This document shows, one piece after another, positions 56,020 through 64,000 of a DNA stretch of 64,000 nucleotides. The translations under genes and the position numbers were made by a program. The stretch comes from Zygaena filipendulae (Eukaryota > Arthropoda > Insecta > Lepidoptera > Zygaenidae), in assembly GCA_907165275.2 (NCBI GenBank), contig OU015677.1, positions 1,054,001 through 1,118,000 on the forward strand, written 5' to 3'. The notes under the pieces were generated by a model. The model did not search any database. It was not told where the DNA came from and worked only from the letters and a program-made list of their open reading frames with translations. Position 1 is the first letter of the stretch. Every line of letters begins with the position of its first letter.

Positions 56020-57685
56020 TAGTAACCCTGGTGTACTACCCCTGAAACAAGGAACTGCCGTAGTAAGCCATGATAAGTGGATCATTATTAAAACCTTGAA
56101 CCTACAAATTATTCAAGACGACCTTATGTCAAATTCAAATAAATATATACAACTTAATTCCTTAGTTAAGCTTAATTTTAACAGTACTCCTTACGATAGG
56201 ATATGTAATTATAAGATACAAGTAGAGTACATACAAAATTTAACATTAAGCAAGCTTAAACAATTATTTCCAATCGCTAGAGTTAAAAGAGGTCTTTTAA
56301 ACCCTTTAGGTTCTATTATAAAAATATTAACCGGAAATTTAGACAACGAAGACGCTGTTAAATATAACCAAATTATAGAAAATATTAAAGTAAATCAACA
56401 AAACCTTAATAAAAGGGTAACGTTGATCTCTGAAATAGTTCAAAGCGTAACGAATGTTACTAAATCTATAAACAATAATTTAATACAACTTGATGTTCAG
56501 TCAAAAATCTTGCAAAGCGAATTGGACCATTTGAAAATAAAGGAACAAAAGGATTTCATAGAAAATAACATTATTAATACATATTATTTACTTTTACATA
56601 ATTTCCAATGTATTCTCACCCAATTAAATGAAATTGAAACTGCGATTGCTTTCAGTAAATTAGGAACTCTACATCAATCCATTATAGACTCTACTAAGTT
56701 GTTATTAGCTTTAAGTGATATTGAAAAACATGAAAAATTAACATATACAGTAAGTTTGGAAAATCTTGTAAAAATAGAGCAAACTATTACATTAAAGTCA
56801 TTCATCCATGATAATCAGATAGCGTTTCTGTTAGAGGTACCACTGGTAAGAAAAGAAATTTTTATATACTACAAATTGTACCCTCTACCTGTTTTCCGTG
56901 ATCCAAATACTTTTGTAATATTACCCAAATATCCTTACCTATTAGTAAAGGGATCACTAACGAAGCCACTCTCACAACCATGTCAAAAATGCGAGAAATC
57001 CTACTTCGTGTGCTCCGCAGAAAATGTATACGAGTCTATCCAAGATCACTGTATTGCAAATTTATTTAACTTCATAGAGAATACTAGCACCTGTGACGTT
57101 ATTCCGATCAAAATTGAAGATATTAAAATACAACAAATTCAACCCAATCAATGGATATTATATGCGAGATCAAACACTTTATTGCGAAGAGTATGTCGAA
57201 GCCAAGTCTTCCCTCAGAATATTCAAGGCACTTATATAATTACAATAGATGACGATTGTCTCGTGAAAATTGGTGGTTTCACAATAAAACTAAGACAGTC
57301 CGATTTAAAGGAAGCGACTCATACAGGACTACCCATTGTAAATTTGCCTTTGATAAACTTTACAAATGCTGAAAGAAAGCCTGTCAATCTGGAAGGAGTG
57401 GATTTCAGTAACCTACAGTATCTTACATACGCATTGAAGAAAAGTGATGTGAAAAGTGAAAATAATATAAGTGAAAATAATATCGTATCATTAAAAAGTG
57501 TTAGCGTTTGGACAGTTATATTGTATTCAGTAATAGGCATTGTTTTAATTTACTTCATGTTTCACTTTCGCGAAACTATAACAATGAAACTTTGCGGAAA
57601 TCGAAATTCTTCAAATCCTGCGAATTTGAATAATTTCGAACTTGCGGGGGGACGAGTCATGTTGACGGTACCAAGTACTGAATAA
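55976..57685 (+). CDS. env: errantivirus envelope glycoprotein (F-like), open but without visible signal peptide
   Basis: 569-codon open frame. Envelope proteins of this group resemble baculovirus F fusion proteins and act at the cell surface. Seen: a furin-type RVKR site (about residues 102-105) followed by a hydrophobic GLLNPLGSIIKILTG segment, coiled-coil-like heptads around 130-190, several cysteines at 327-430, a transmembrane segment VILYSVIGIVLIYFMF (about 512-527) and a short tail ending in the LTR. The first 15 codons overlap pol in another frame. No signal peptide precedes LPLKQGT, so a leader would have to come by splicing or was lost. Function is doubtful. Confidence 0.88.
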   Translation: MTTSQCQGLQLHRLDSNPGVLPLKQGTAVVSHDKWIIIKTLNLQIIQDDLMSNSNKYIQLNSLVKLNFNSTPYDRICNYKIQVEYIQNLTLSKLKQLFPIARVKRGLLNPLGSIIKILTGNLDNEDAVKYNQIIENIKVNQQNLNKRVTLISEIVQSVTNVTKSINNNLIQLDVQSKILQSELDHLKIKEQKDFIENNIINTYYLLLHNFQCILTQLNEIETAIAFSKLGTLHQSIIDSTKLLLALSDIEKHEKLTYTVSLENLVKIEQTITLKSFIHDNQIAFLLEVPLVRKEIFIYYKLYPLPVFRDPNTFVILPKYPYLLVKGSLTKPLSQPCQKCEKSYFVCSAENVYESIQDHCIANLFNFIENTSTCDVIPIKIEDIKIQQIQPNQWILYARSNTLLRRVCRSQVFPQNIQGTYIITIDDDCLVKIGGFTIKLRQSDLKEATHTGLPIVNLPLINFTNAERKPVNLEGVDFSNLQYLTYALKKSDVKSENNISENNIVSLKSVSVWTVILYSVIGIVLIYFMFHFRETITMKLCGNRNSSNPANLNNFELAGGRVMLTVPSTE

Positions 57686-57955
57686 TTTCTCTATATTATA
57701 AATATTATCATACTGTGACAACGACCGGGTGGCCAGCCACAGACGCTGAGCAAGCATTCCCGCTACACGGCGAAGTCCATCCGCCCTATAGAGATAAGGT
57801 GCTAGGAATTAAGAATAATGTACTCATGTACTCATGTTAGTTTTAATGTTAGTTTTAAGCATTCATTCTTATTGTAACGGTCATACAATAAAGACGTATT
57901 AAAATGCATTAAATTGCTTTTTAAAAAGCGGTCCTGGATCTACCGTGATTTGTCT
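57655..57955 (+). repeat. 3' LTR of the errantivirus
   Basis: Same 301 bp as the 5' LTR by eye. Polyadenylation signal AATAAA at 57887-57892. The env reading frame runs 31 bp into it. A purine-rich GCGGGGGGA tract precedes it. Confidence 0.95.
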
Positions 57956-58104
57956 AGTTACCTAGTATTTAAATTTACAAACATTAGTAGGCTATTGATT
58001 GACCATTTATCATGTGCTCCTAGCATTTACCTATATACATATTAGATATTATATTTTGTTCAACCAATTTTCAAATATTTCCTGTAATACTTACTTATAG
58101 ATAT

Positions 58105-58985
58105 ATCTACTAGCTGTGCCCCGCGGTTTCACCCGCGTTAATTTCAGAGTTCATGCGGGAATTCCGGGAAAAAAGTGCTCTACGTCCTTTTGTACCCCTG
58201 AAAGTAGCTTACGGTGATTAGCTGTTACCCGCATTAATTCCGGAGTTCCCGCGGGAATTTCGGGATAAAAACTATCCTATCTTTTAAGTTAGGCCATATT
58301 ATAAATGGTTACAAAATTTTATCAAAACCCGTTCACTAGAGTCCATCGCGGACAAACAACGTGACACGTGATTTATATATATTAGATATTAGATAGCTGT
58401 CCCCCGCGATATCATCCGCGGCAATTTCGGAGCTCCCGCGGGAATTCCGGGAAAAAAGTGCTCTACGTCCTTTTGTACCCCTGAAGGTAGTACTCTACGG
58501 CCTTCTTTGTACCCCTGCACTGACAGTAGTTTACGGTGAATAGCTATTCCCCGCATTAATTCCGGAGTTCCCGCGGGAATTTATAGGAATCTACGGTAGT
58601 GACAGGCTACTTTTTATCCCGAACTTCTCACGGGCACTCCGAAATTAGCGCGGGTGAAACCGCGGGGCACAGCTAGTACTGAATATTATAAAGAGGAAAG
58701 ATTTGATTTTTGTTTGGTTTGTTTGTTTGTTACGATTTAACTCAAAAACTACTGGACCGATTTCAAAAATTCTTTCACCATCAGAGAGCTACATTATCCT
58801 TGAGTAACATAGGCTATATTTTAATCCGGAATTCCCGCGGGAACTCTGAAATTATCGCGGTTGTAACCGCGCGCGACTGCTAGTAACTATCTTATAAAGA
58901 GGAAAGATTAGATTTTTTGGTTTGTTTGTTACGATTTAACTCAAAAACTACTGGACCGAATTCAAAAATTCTTTCACCGCTAGAA
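58105..58985. mobile_element. Cluster of CCGCGG-type repeats after the errantivirus
   Basis: Forward and reverse pieces at about 58110-58215, 58220-58385, 58390-58500, 58540-58680, 58681-58880 and 58885-58985. 58040-58100 matches an end of the foldback element at 37.2 kb (TTTCCTGTAATACTTA). Confidence 0.68.
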
Positions 58986-58999
58986 TGCAACATTATCCC

Positions 59000-59450
59000 T
59001 GAGGATATTGTAATACGGATATTTGTACGGATTACGACGGACATTTATGTGTACGGATATTTTAAAACAACATGATTATAATATGTTTTATCTATAACCT
59101 TTATTCATAATAATTTTTACCGGTCAATACATTTGCTGTTAATTTAAAATATAAAAAAAAATCTTAAAAACAAAACGAATATTATGTTAGGTATCTAATT
59201 ATTATGGAATAGCTGCCCAAATATGGAACATTATTAAAACACACCTTAATTTATGTGTGAGATGTTATAGGAATTTTTATGAAGTATATATAGTAAGGCA
59301 CTTAAAATCACAATTTCTGGCGTTGAACACTGCACCAGGGCAAAATAATAATAAATTTTTGAAGATAATTTGGTTTTTGCGTACCTATATGTACAGGTTA
59401 AAAAAATCTGACACTGGTAGAATTAAATATTGTCATCACAACTCAAGTGC
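59000..59450. other. Intergenic sequence before peptide copy 3's 3' flank
   Basis: AT-rich, no repeat family or gene recognised. A 73-codon plus-strand frame here runs into the duplicated 3' flank and has no signature. Confidence 0.45.
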
Positions 59451-59638
59451 AAGAGATGGAAGACCACTGTTTTTATAGCTAAGGAATCTTCGTCTGGATG
59501 TATTCCATATTAGGATACTAAGTATATTCCATATTTGGTTATTTTCCTCGAATGTAATTTTTAATTATTTTTCGTCACCAACTTTTATTATTGTTATTTA
59601 AATAAAATTACAGCGATAATCACTTTAATAATGCGGGC

Positions 59639-59878
59639 CTAATTGTGCTTTTTCTTCTGACACCCGAATGGTGTAGCGACAGTGCCAGGGCTACAATTGG
59701 AGTTGGTTGGAGAAATAATGCCGATCTCGGCGGCGGCATCATCAGGCAGCGTGTAGGGCATCAGCAGGGTGTCCAGCAGCGCCAGCAGGCCCGGGACGCG
59801 GTCGGGGCTCGCCTGCGCCGCGCCCTCGCCCGCCAGCGCCGCTATGCAGGCGCACGCGCACAGCACTCGGCACCACAT
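59639..59878 (-). CDS. Putative small secreted peptide, copy 3 (79 aa)
   Basis: Third copy. Signal peptide MWCRVLCACACIAALAG…AQA, the conserved RVPGLLALLDTLLMPYTLPD spacer, DDAAAEIGIISP, then cysteines at 62 and 73 enclosing SPGTVATPFG and a basic tail QKKKHN. AATAAA at 59589-59584 is about 50 nt past the stop. The variable loop differs from copy 2 at most positions, whereas the first 52 codons of the copies differ at only a few. Intronless as read. A GTGAGT lies in the 5' block, so a 5' UTR splice form is conceivable. Confidence 0.68.
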   Translation of the reverse strand: MWCRVLCACACIAALAGEGAAQASPDRVPGLLALLDTLLMPYTLPDDAAAEIGIISPTNSNCSPGTVATPFGCQKKKHN

Positions 59879-59905
59879 CGCGCCGACTCACTGATGGCCA
59901 ATAAA
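59879..59905 (-). promoter_or_regulatory. Shared core-promoter-like block, peptide copy 3
   Basis: CCAAT at 59898-59902 and ATCAGTG at 59895-59889. Identical to copies 1 and 2 over about 25 bp. Confidence 0.45.
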
Positions 59906-60531
59906 ACATGAACATTAAAACAACCTCAAGTGTTTAAAAGCCTTGGTGACCTTGGCGGGAGGCTGTGATTTCGTTGCAAACAACCGTCAGCACTGTTTTA
60001 AACCGCTGTTGAAAACTTCGGTTTGGGGCTTGTTTACAACAGTCTGGTACACGCTTAAATAAACTCAATGGAACACTTGCATGAAATTTACAATGAGAAA
60101 TTGGGTCAGTATTTCGAAAATAGGGCTCGAGAAAAGCATGCTCGTGAAAGCAGAAAAGTTTTGAAGAAATTAACAATATTTTTTTCAAAATGTTCAACTT
60201 TTCTGTGAAACGGAACGTTGCCATGACAACGCACCGATCACAGCCACGACCACGTTTACCTTCTCTCTGTCCACGGGGCGTCCATTAATCACGTGACTTT
60301 TTTTTACCAAACTTTTTAACCCCTTTCTCCCACCATGATATGTGGTGAGGTTTTAGACTCAACTCCGCCGCCATTCCCAAAATCACGTCTATTTTTTTTG
60401 TACAAAGTAGGATATTGAAATTTTCAGAATAAATTATCTTTGAATACAGGTATAATCTGATCAGGTATAATCAGGTATTTTGGTGTAGTAACAGTGGCTG
60501 ATTCATGTTAGTATTAAATTATGTTATTACT

Positions 60532-60735
60532 AGTTGTGCCCCGCGGTTTCACCCGCGTCAATTTCAGAGTTCCTGCGGGAATTCCGGGATAAAAAGTACC
60601 TATGTGTTAATCTGATGTATAAGCTATATTATTGTAAAGTTTCATTAAAATCCATCCAGTAGTTTTTGCGTGAAAGAGTAACAAACATCCATCCATACTC
60701 ACAAACTTTCGCGTTTATAATATTAGTAAGATATA
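60532..60735 (+). mobile_element. CCGCGG-type repeat, nearly full length
   Basis: ACTAGTTGTGCCCCGCGGTT to TTATAATATTAGTAAGAT. Confidence 0.82.
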
Positions 60736-61189
60736 TATATGTATAGTATTATGACCTATTGTAACTTGTATGTATGTATGTAGGTTGCCAGGTCGCCAAA
60801 CCTTATAGTCAGACAGACCAGCCATGTTGACCGCACATTTGGGTGAAAAGACCGGACACCCTACATTATTGAGGATAATATCTAGGGGCAAGGTAGTGCC
60901 CCGCCAAGACGAGCCAAGCGAAGCGGGAGCACTACCTATCTTTTCTTGTAGCGCTTCGTCGTTTTTTAATCCCCTATAACTTGGGTTTGGATTTATTTAT
61001 TTATTTATTTAAGTACACAAAACAGATTGTAGTCATTACAATTTTTACTTATTATAGTGTATTATGATATGTTCCGACCACAAACCAGAGATATGCATAC
61101 CTAGAAAGACTAAAAATATCCAGCAAAGTACAAAGTAATATTTAAATTTATTTTGATATTTATGGATCTCAGAAAAAATAGAACCACAA
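60736..61189. other. Intergenic sequence with short repeat relics
   Basis: A (TGTA)n run near 60770-60782, the GACCGGACACCCT relic, and a TTTATTTA run with ACACAAAACAGATTGTAGT (60989-61035), which recurs at 27323-27362. Confidence 0.45.
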
Positions 61190-61555
61190 TTAGCAAGTGC
61201 GACGGAGGTAGTCGTTGATATTTTTTAAGTATACCCTAAAATTACAATTAAAAACGTCCACATCTGCACCTTTAGCGACGAGCTCATTGTATTGGCGACA
61301 CATCCGTACAACTGGATTGTAAAAAGATGTGTTGTTAGTGAATATCCGAAGTGAGAAGGTATTGGGACGTCGAGAGCGATAATTGGTGTTGAAATTTAAA
61401 AGTGATAGGATGTAAGGGCTGTCGATCTGGTGGTATATTATCTTATGTAGCAGGATCTGGTCTCTACACTTACGACGATACAGATATTGCGATTATACCA
61501 GATAAACGAAACTCTCGGGATATGTTGTCAATAGCGGACTTATCAAACATATAAA
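61190..61555 (-). pseudogene. LINE ORF2 C-terminal remnant
   Basis: Reading the minus strand from about 61490 gives RRKCRDQILLHKI, then SLLNFNTNYRSRRPNTFSLR, NPVVRMCRQYNEL and DVFNCNF, and ends at TAA 61192-61190. This is the pattern at the C-terminus of jockey/CR1-like non-LTR retrotransposon reverse transcriptase proteins. Upstream (61491-61555) similar sequence continues in another frame (RLSGII), so at least one frameshift is present. The rest of the element is not seen. Confidence 0.7.
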
Positions 61556-62154
61556 GTTTTAATTACATAGCACTTATACTTTAGATTTTATTGATATCAA
61601 AAAAACCCTGATTTCGTCACTGACTCACTGATGATCATCAAAATTCTTAGGGTATTTCCTAATGTTCTAGAAAGCTGAAATTTGGCGTGTAAGCTAGTAT
61701 TAGTACACAAACAACAAAAAAAAACATAAACTTAAAACTTGTAAACTTTTGTCCTCCAACCCCTTAAACTAGAGGATGGAAGTTTGTATGAGAATTCCGC
61801 AACTTTGACTTACAAAAAGAAATGAAATCTCACCAAAAACATTTTCATGTAAAATGATGCCAAGACGAGTCCACTGTCAAAAAGTTATCAGATCTCATGT
61901 AGAGCCAAGCTCATAACTCTACACACCCTAACTCTACAAGGCCTAACTTCTCAAACTCTACACCTTAGTCAGAATATGTGGCTCTATCCTGTGTCCTTTA
62001 TTATATACATATTATAACGTCTTTGCTTTCACCAGTTTATTCCATGGGGGCGTCGATGTTTTGATAGTGTCTTTTTATAGCCATTTTGATTGCAAACCCG
62101 CAAATTCAGACACCAAGGTTGGCGAAAAGTTGCCCTGCGAACTTATTTATATTA

Positions 62155-62650
62155 CTAGCTGTTCCCCGCGGTTTCACCTGCGTTAGTTTCAGAGATCCCG
62201 CGGGTTATCCGAGATAAAAGTACTTACAACCCTATATTATTATTTTCTCTGCCCCATCTCTGACCCTGCCCTTGACAACGTGTAGGCAGTACGTATGCAA
62301 ATTTAGTGTAGTTTCTTCCGCGTTCATTTCGGAGTTCCCGCGGGAATTCCGGGATAAAAAGTAGCCTATGTCCTTCTCTGTACCCCTGAGAACGTGTATG
62401 CAAAATTTCATGCGTGATCGGTTGAGCCGTTTATCCGTGAAAGCGTACCAAACAAACAAACAAACTCACTTTCGCACTCATAAATGTGAAAGTGTGGATG
62501 TTTGGATGTTTGTTACTCAATCACGCAAAAACGGCTGAACGGATTTGGATGAAATTTGGCATGAAAAGGACATAGGGTACTTTTTATCCCGGAATTCCCG
62601 CGGGAACTCCGAAATTACCGCGGGTGAAACCGCGGGGCACAGCTAGTTAT
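62155..62650. mobile_element. Three CCGCGG-type repeats
   Basis: Forward 62155-62225 and 62310-62480, then reverse 62481-62650 ending GGGGCACAGCTAGTT. The 75-codon minus-strand frame over this stretch is repeat sequence. Confidence 0.75.
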
Positions 62651-62868
62651 TCATAAGGTAAACAGACTGGGTACCTACCTGACGAAAAGCAAAGCTTTGT
62701 CGCAAACGCCCGATCACTGAAACCGCCGCCAATAATGAAATCTGAAAATGCTGTCTCCAGTAAAAACACAACAATCGAAGTCCGAGTCCGAACAAACAAT
62801 GGCTACTGGATGTAGTAGAATTTATTTATAATAATATAATATGAATAAGAGAAACAATTGAAATACCT

Positions 62869-62885
62869 GTGTGTGTGTGTGTGTG
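62869..62885 (+). repeat. (GT)n microsatellite
   Basis: About eight GT units. A (CA)n run of similar size is at 63450-63471, and an imperfect (CA)n at 49136-49168. Confidence 0.9.
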
Positions 62886-62944
62886 TAATATGAATTTATA
62901 AATCTAAATATATAGTGAGGAGGATAATTAGAACTTTAATACAC

Positions 62945-63065
62945 GTACTAGCTGTACCCTACGGTGTCACTTGCGCTAGTTCCGGAGTTCCCGCGGAAAA
63001 AGTAGGAAAGTACTCTATGTTTTTTTCTATAAAACAACGTGTAGGTACCTAACTATGCAAACTTT
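62945..63065 (+). mobile_element. CCGCGG-type repeat fragment
   Basis: TACTAGCTGTACCCTACGGT start, then CGGAGTTCCCGCGG. Confidence 0.6.
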
Positions 63066-63137
63066 TATGACGATCGGTGGAATAGTTAAGAATAACAAAG
63101 TACTTTTTTTTCCGACACTTTCAACAATAGGTTTGTA

Positions 63138-63432
63138 TCCGGGGTGTGAAAATCAAAATTCTATTTAGTCCGTCTTCTAGATTAATAAGAAATAATAGAC
63201 ACGTATCTTTTGTTTTTTCAAATAATTGAAAAAATACTAAGATAAAACGCATTGAAATTTAGGAGTGGAGGCTCTTGTCTTGACGTCATAAAGTGCTATA
63301 AACTGTAGCACGGCGTGACGTCACGTGACATTTCAACTTAATGTATCTCTGTTACTTTTTTAATAAGTAAAAAAATATAAAAATACGTGTCCAATATTCT
63401 AAGACGGACTGAAAATTAAAATTTGGTTAAAT
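63138..63432 (+). mobile_element. MITE family 2 copy k, diverged
   Basis: Keeps TTTAGTCCGTCTTCTAG, TGACGTCA motifs and GACGGACT near the right end, but the termini are degraded. Confidence 0.72.
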
Positions 63433-63638
63433 TTCAATTTTGAAATATTTCACACACACACACACACACACATCTGTTAAAATCGAAGACAAATAAAAAT
63501 CGAAATCAGGCTCGAATCATGTGCTTTTTCCCCTTGAGCTTCTCCCATCTCAAAAGAGACAGAGAAGTATTCACTTGAAAAAAAGCAGTGACAAAAGTTG
63601 TGACTATAAGTTTGGAATTTCTGTTTATTCTAATAGAT

Positions 63639-63874
63639 GGACGCAGATAAGCAATAACATGTTAACCCACAAAATTAAGTTACCTATTCAGAACGATTTA
63701 TTGAGAGTTAGGGAACGTTTTTTAAATATGTGTTTACTTTATTACATTGATTAAGTATGTAACTAAATATTGAACATGAAAAATGTTGACAGAAAATGGC
63801 GCTCCTACTTTTAAAACACGATTTACTCAAAATTTCTCCAGTGTGGGTTAACACACTATTGCTTATCTATGTCC
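63639..63874 (+). mobile_element. MITE family 6, copy c
   Basis: 236 bp, very close to copy b. The three copies keep nearly the same length, so spread appears recent. Confidence 0.85.
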
Positions 63875-63884
63875 AGATATTGTG

Positions 63885-64000
63885 CAGAGGTAAAGTTTGT
63901 GAGTTTGTGACGTTGTAAGGGGTAATCTCTGGATCTACTCAAGCGATTTGGAAAATTCTTTCACTCATAAGAAGCTATGGTAGTCCTGAGTGACATGAGG
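63885..64000. mobile_element. CCGCGG-type repeat variant, cut by window end
   Basis: GTAAAGTTTGTGAGTTTGTG and GGGGTAATCTCTGGATCTAC match the variant at 27390-27450. Confidence 0.6.

Larger units (their letters stand above)
52545..57955 (+). mobile_element. Errantivirus-type LTR retrotransposon, pol-deleted, 5411 bp
   Basis: Bounded by two 301-bp direct LTRs with no difference that I can find, and flanked by a 4-bp target duplication AGTT (52541-52544 and 57956-57959). It carries gag, a protease-bearing pol remnant and an F-protein-like env, with a primer-binding site for tRNA-Ser. The internal part is 4.8 kb; autonomous relatives are about 7-7.5 kb overall. RT, RNase H and integrase domains are missing and gag has a frameshift, so it could only have moved with proteins supplied by another copy, unless the losses followed insertion. 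Confidence 0.95.

Noticed and set aside
42932..59878. Peptide genes as allatostatin-C type hormones
   Set aside because: Overall layout is similar (signal peptide, spacer, C-terminal disulfide loop), but the loop has ten residues, not six, lacks the SCF ending, and no dibasic cleavage site precedes it.
42932..59878. Peptide genes as processed retrocopies
   Set aside because: Similarity extends into both flanks beyond the transcript, and no poly-A tail or target duplication surrounds the copies.
59934..60224. 96-codon minus-strand ORF upstream of peptide copy 3
   Set aside because: No conserved counterpart upstream of copies 1 and 2 and no domain; probably chance.

Overview
The window looks like nuclear DNA of a moth or butterfly (Lepidoptera). 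It is AT-rich and packed with short interspersed repeats. It carries the four-exon homeobox gene extra-extra (exex, the insect HB9/MNX1 orthologue), tRNA-derived SINEs with intact A and B boxes, many families of small inverted-repeat DNA elements (MITEs), and one env-bearing errantivirus. The species cannot be named from the sequence alone.

Layout. 1-2560: flank downstream of exex (3' UTR and repeats). 2565-25096, minus strand: exex, with coding exons at 25096-24550, 23510-23295, 4344-4187 and 2918-2565. The splice phases close exactly into a 424-residue protein whose homeodomain is split between positions 44 and 45. Its 19-kb intron 2 holds most of the MITEs and SINEs in this half; intron 3 looks almost repeat-free. 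25097-42470: no recognisable conserved gene; some repeat-poor stretches near exex may be regulatory, and there is a large foldback element (37.2-38.2 kb), a tandem SINE array (38.4-39.6 kb) and a (TTCAT)n satellite of about 58 units (41.7-42.0 kb).

42.5-63 kb: a segmentally duplicated block with three minus-strand copies of an unrecognised small secreted-peptide gene (43150-42932, 48665-48420, 59878-59639). The copies share an almost identical GC-rich signal/pro-region and a conserved 25-bp promoter-like block, but their C-termini, which contain a C-x10-C loop, differ strongly. An errantivirus (52545-57955) with two apparently identical 301-bp LTRs and a 4-bp target duplication sits between copies 2 and 3. 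It keeps gag, protease and env but has lost reverse transcriptase, RNase H and integrase, and gag has a frameshift.

The main candidate for something undescribed is the three-member peptide family: conserved leader, diversified disulfide-loop tail, DNA-level duplication, shared promoter block. Repeat coordinates below were read by eye and may be off by several bases; exon, LTR and ORF coordinates were checked base by base.
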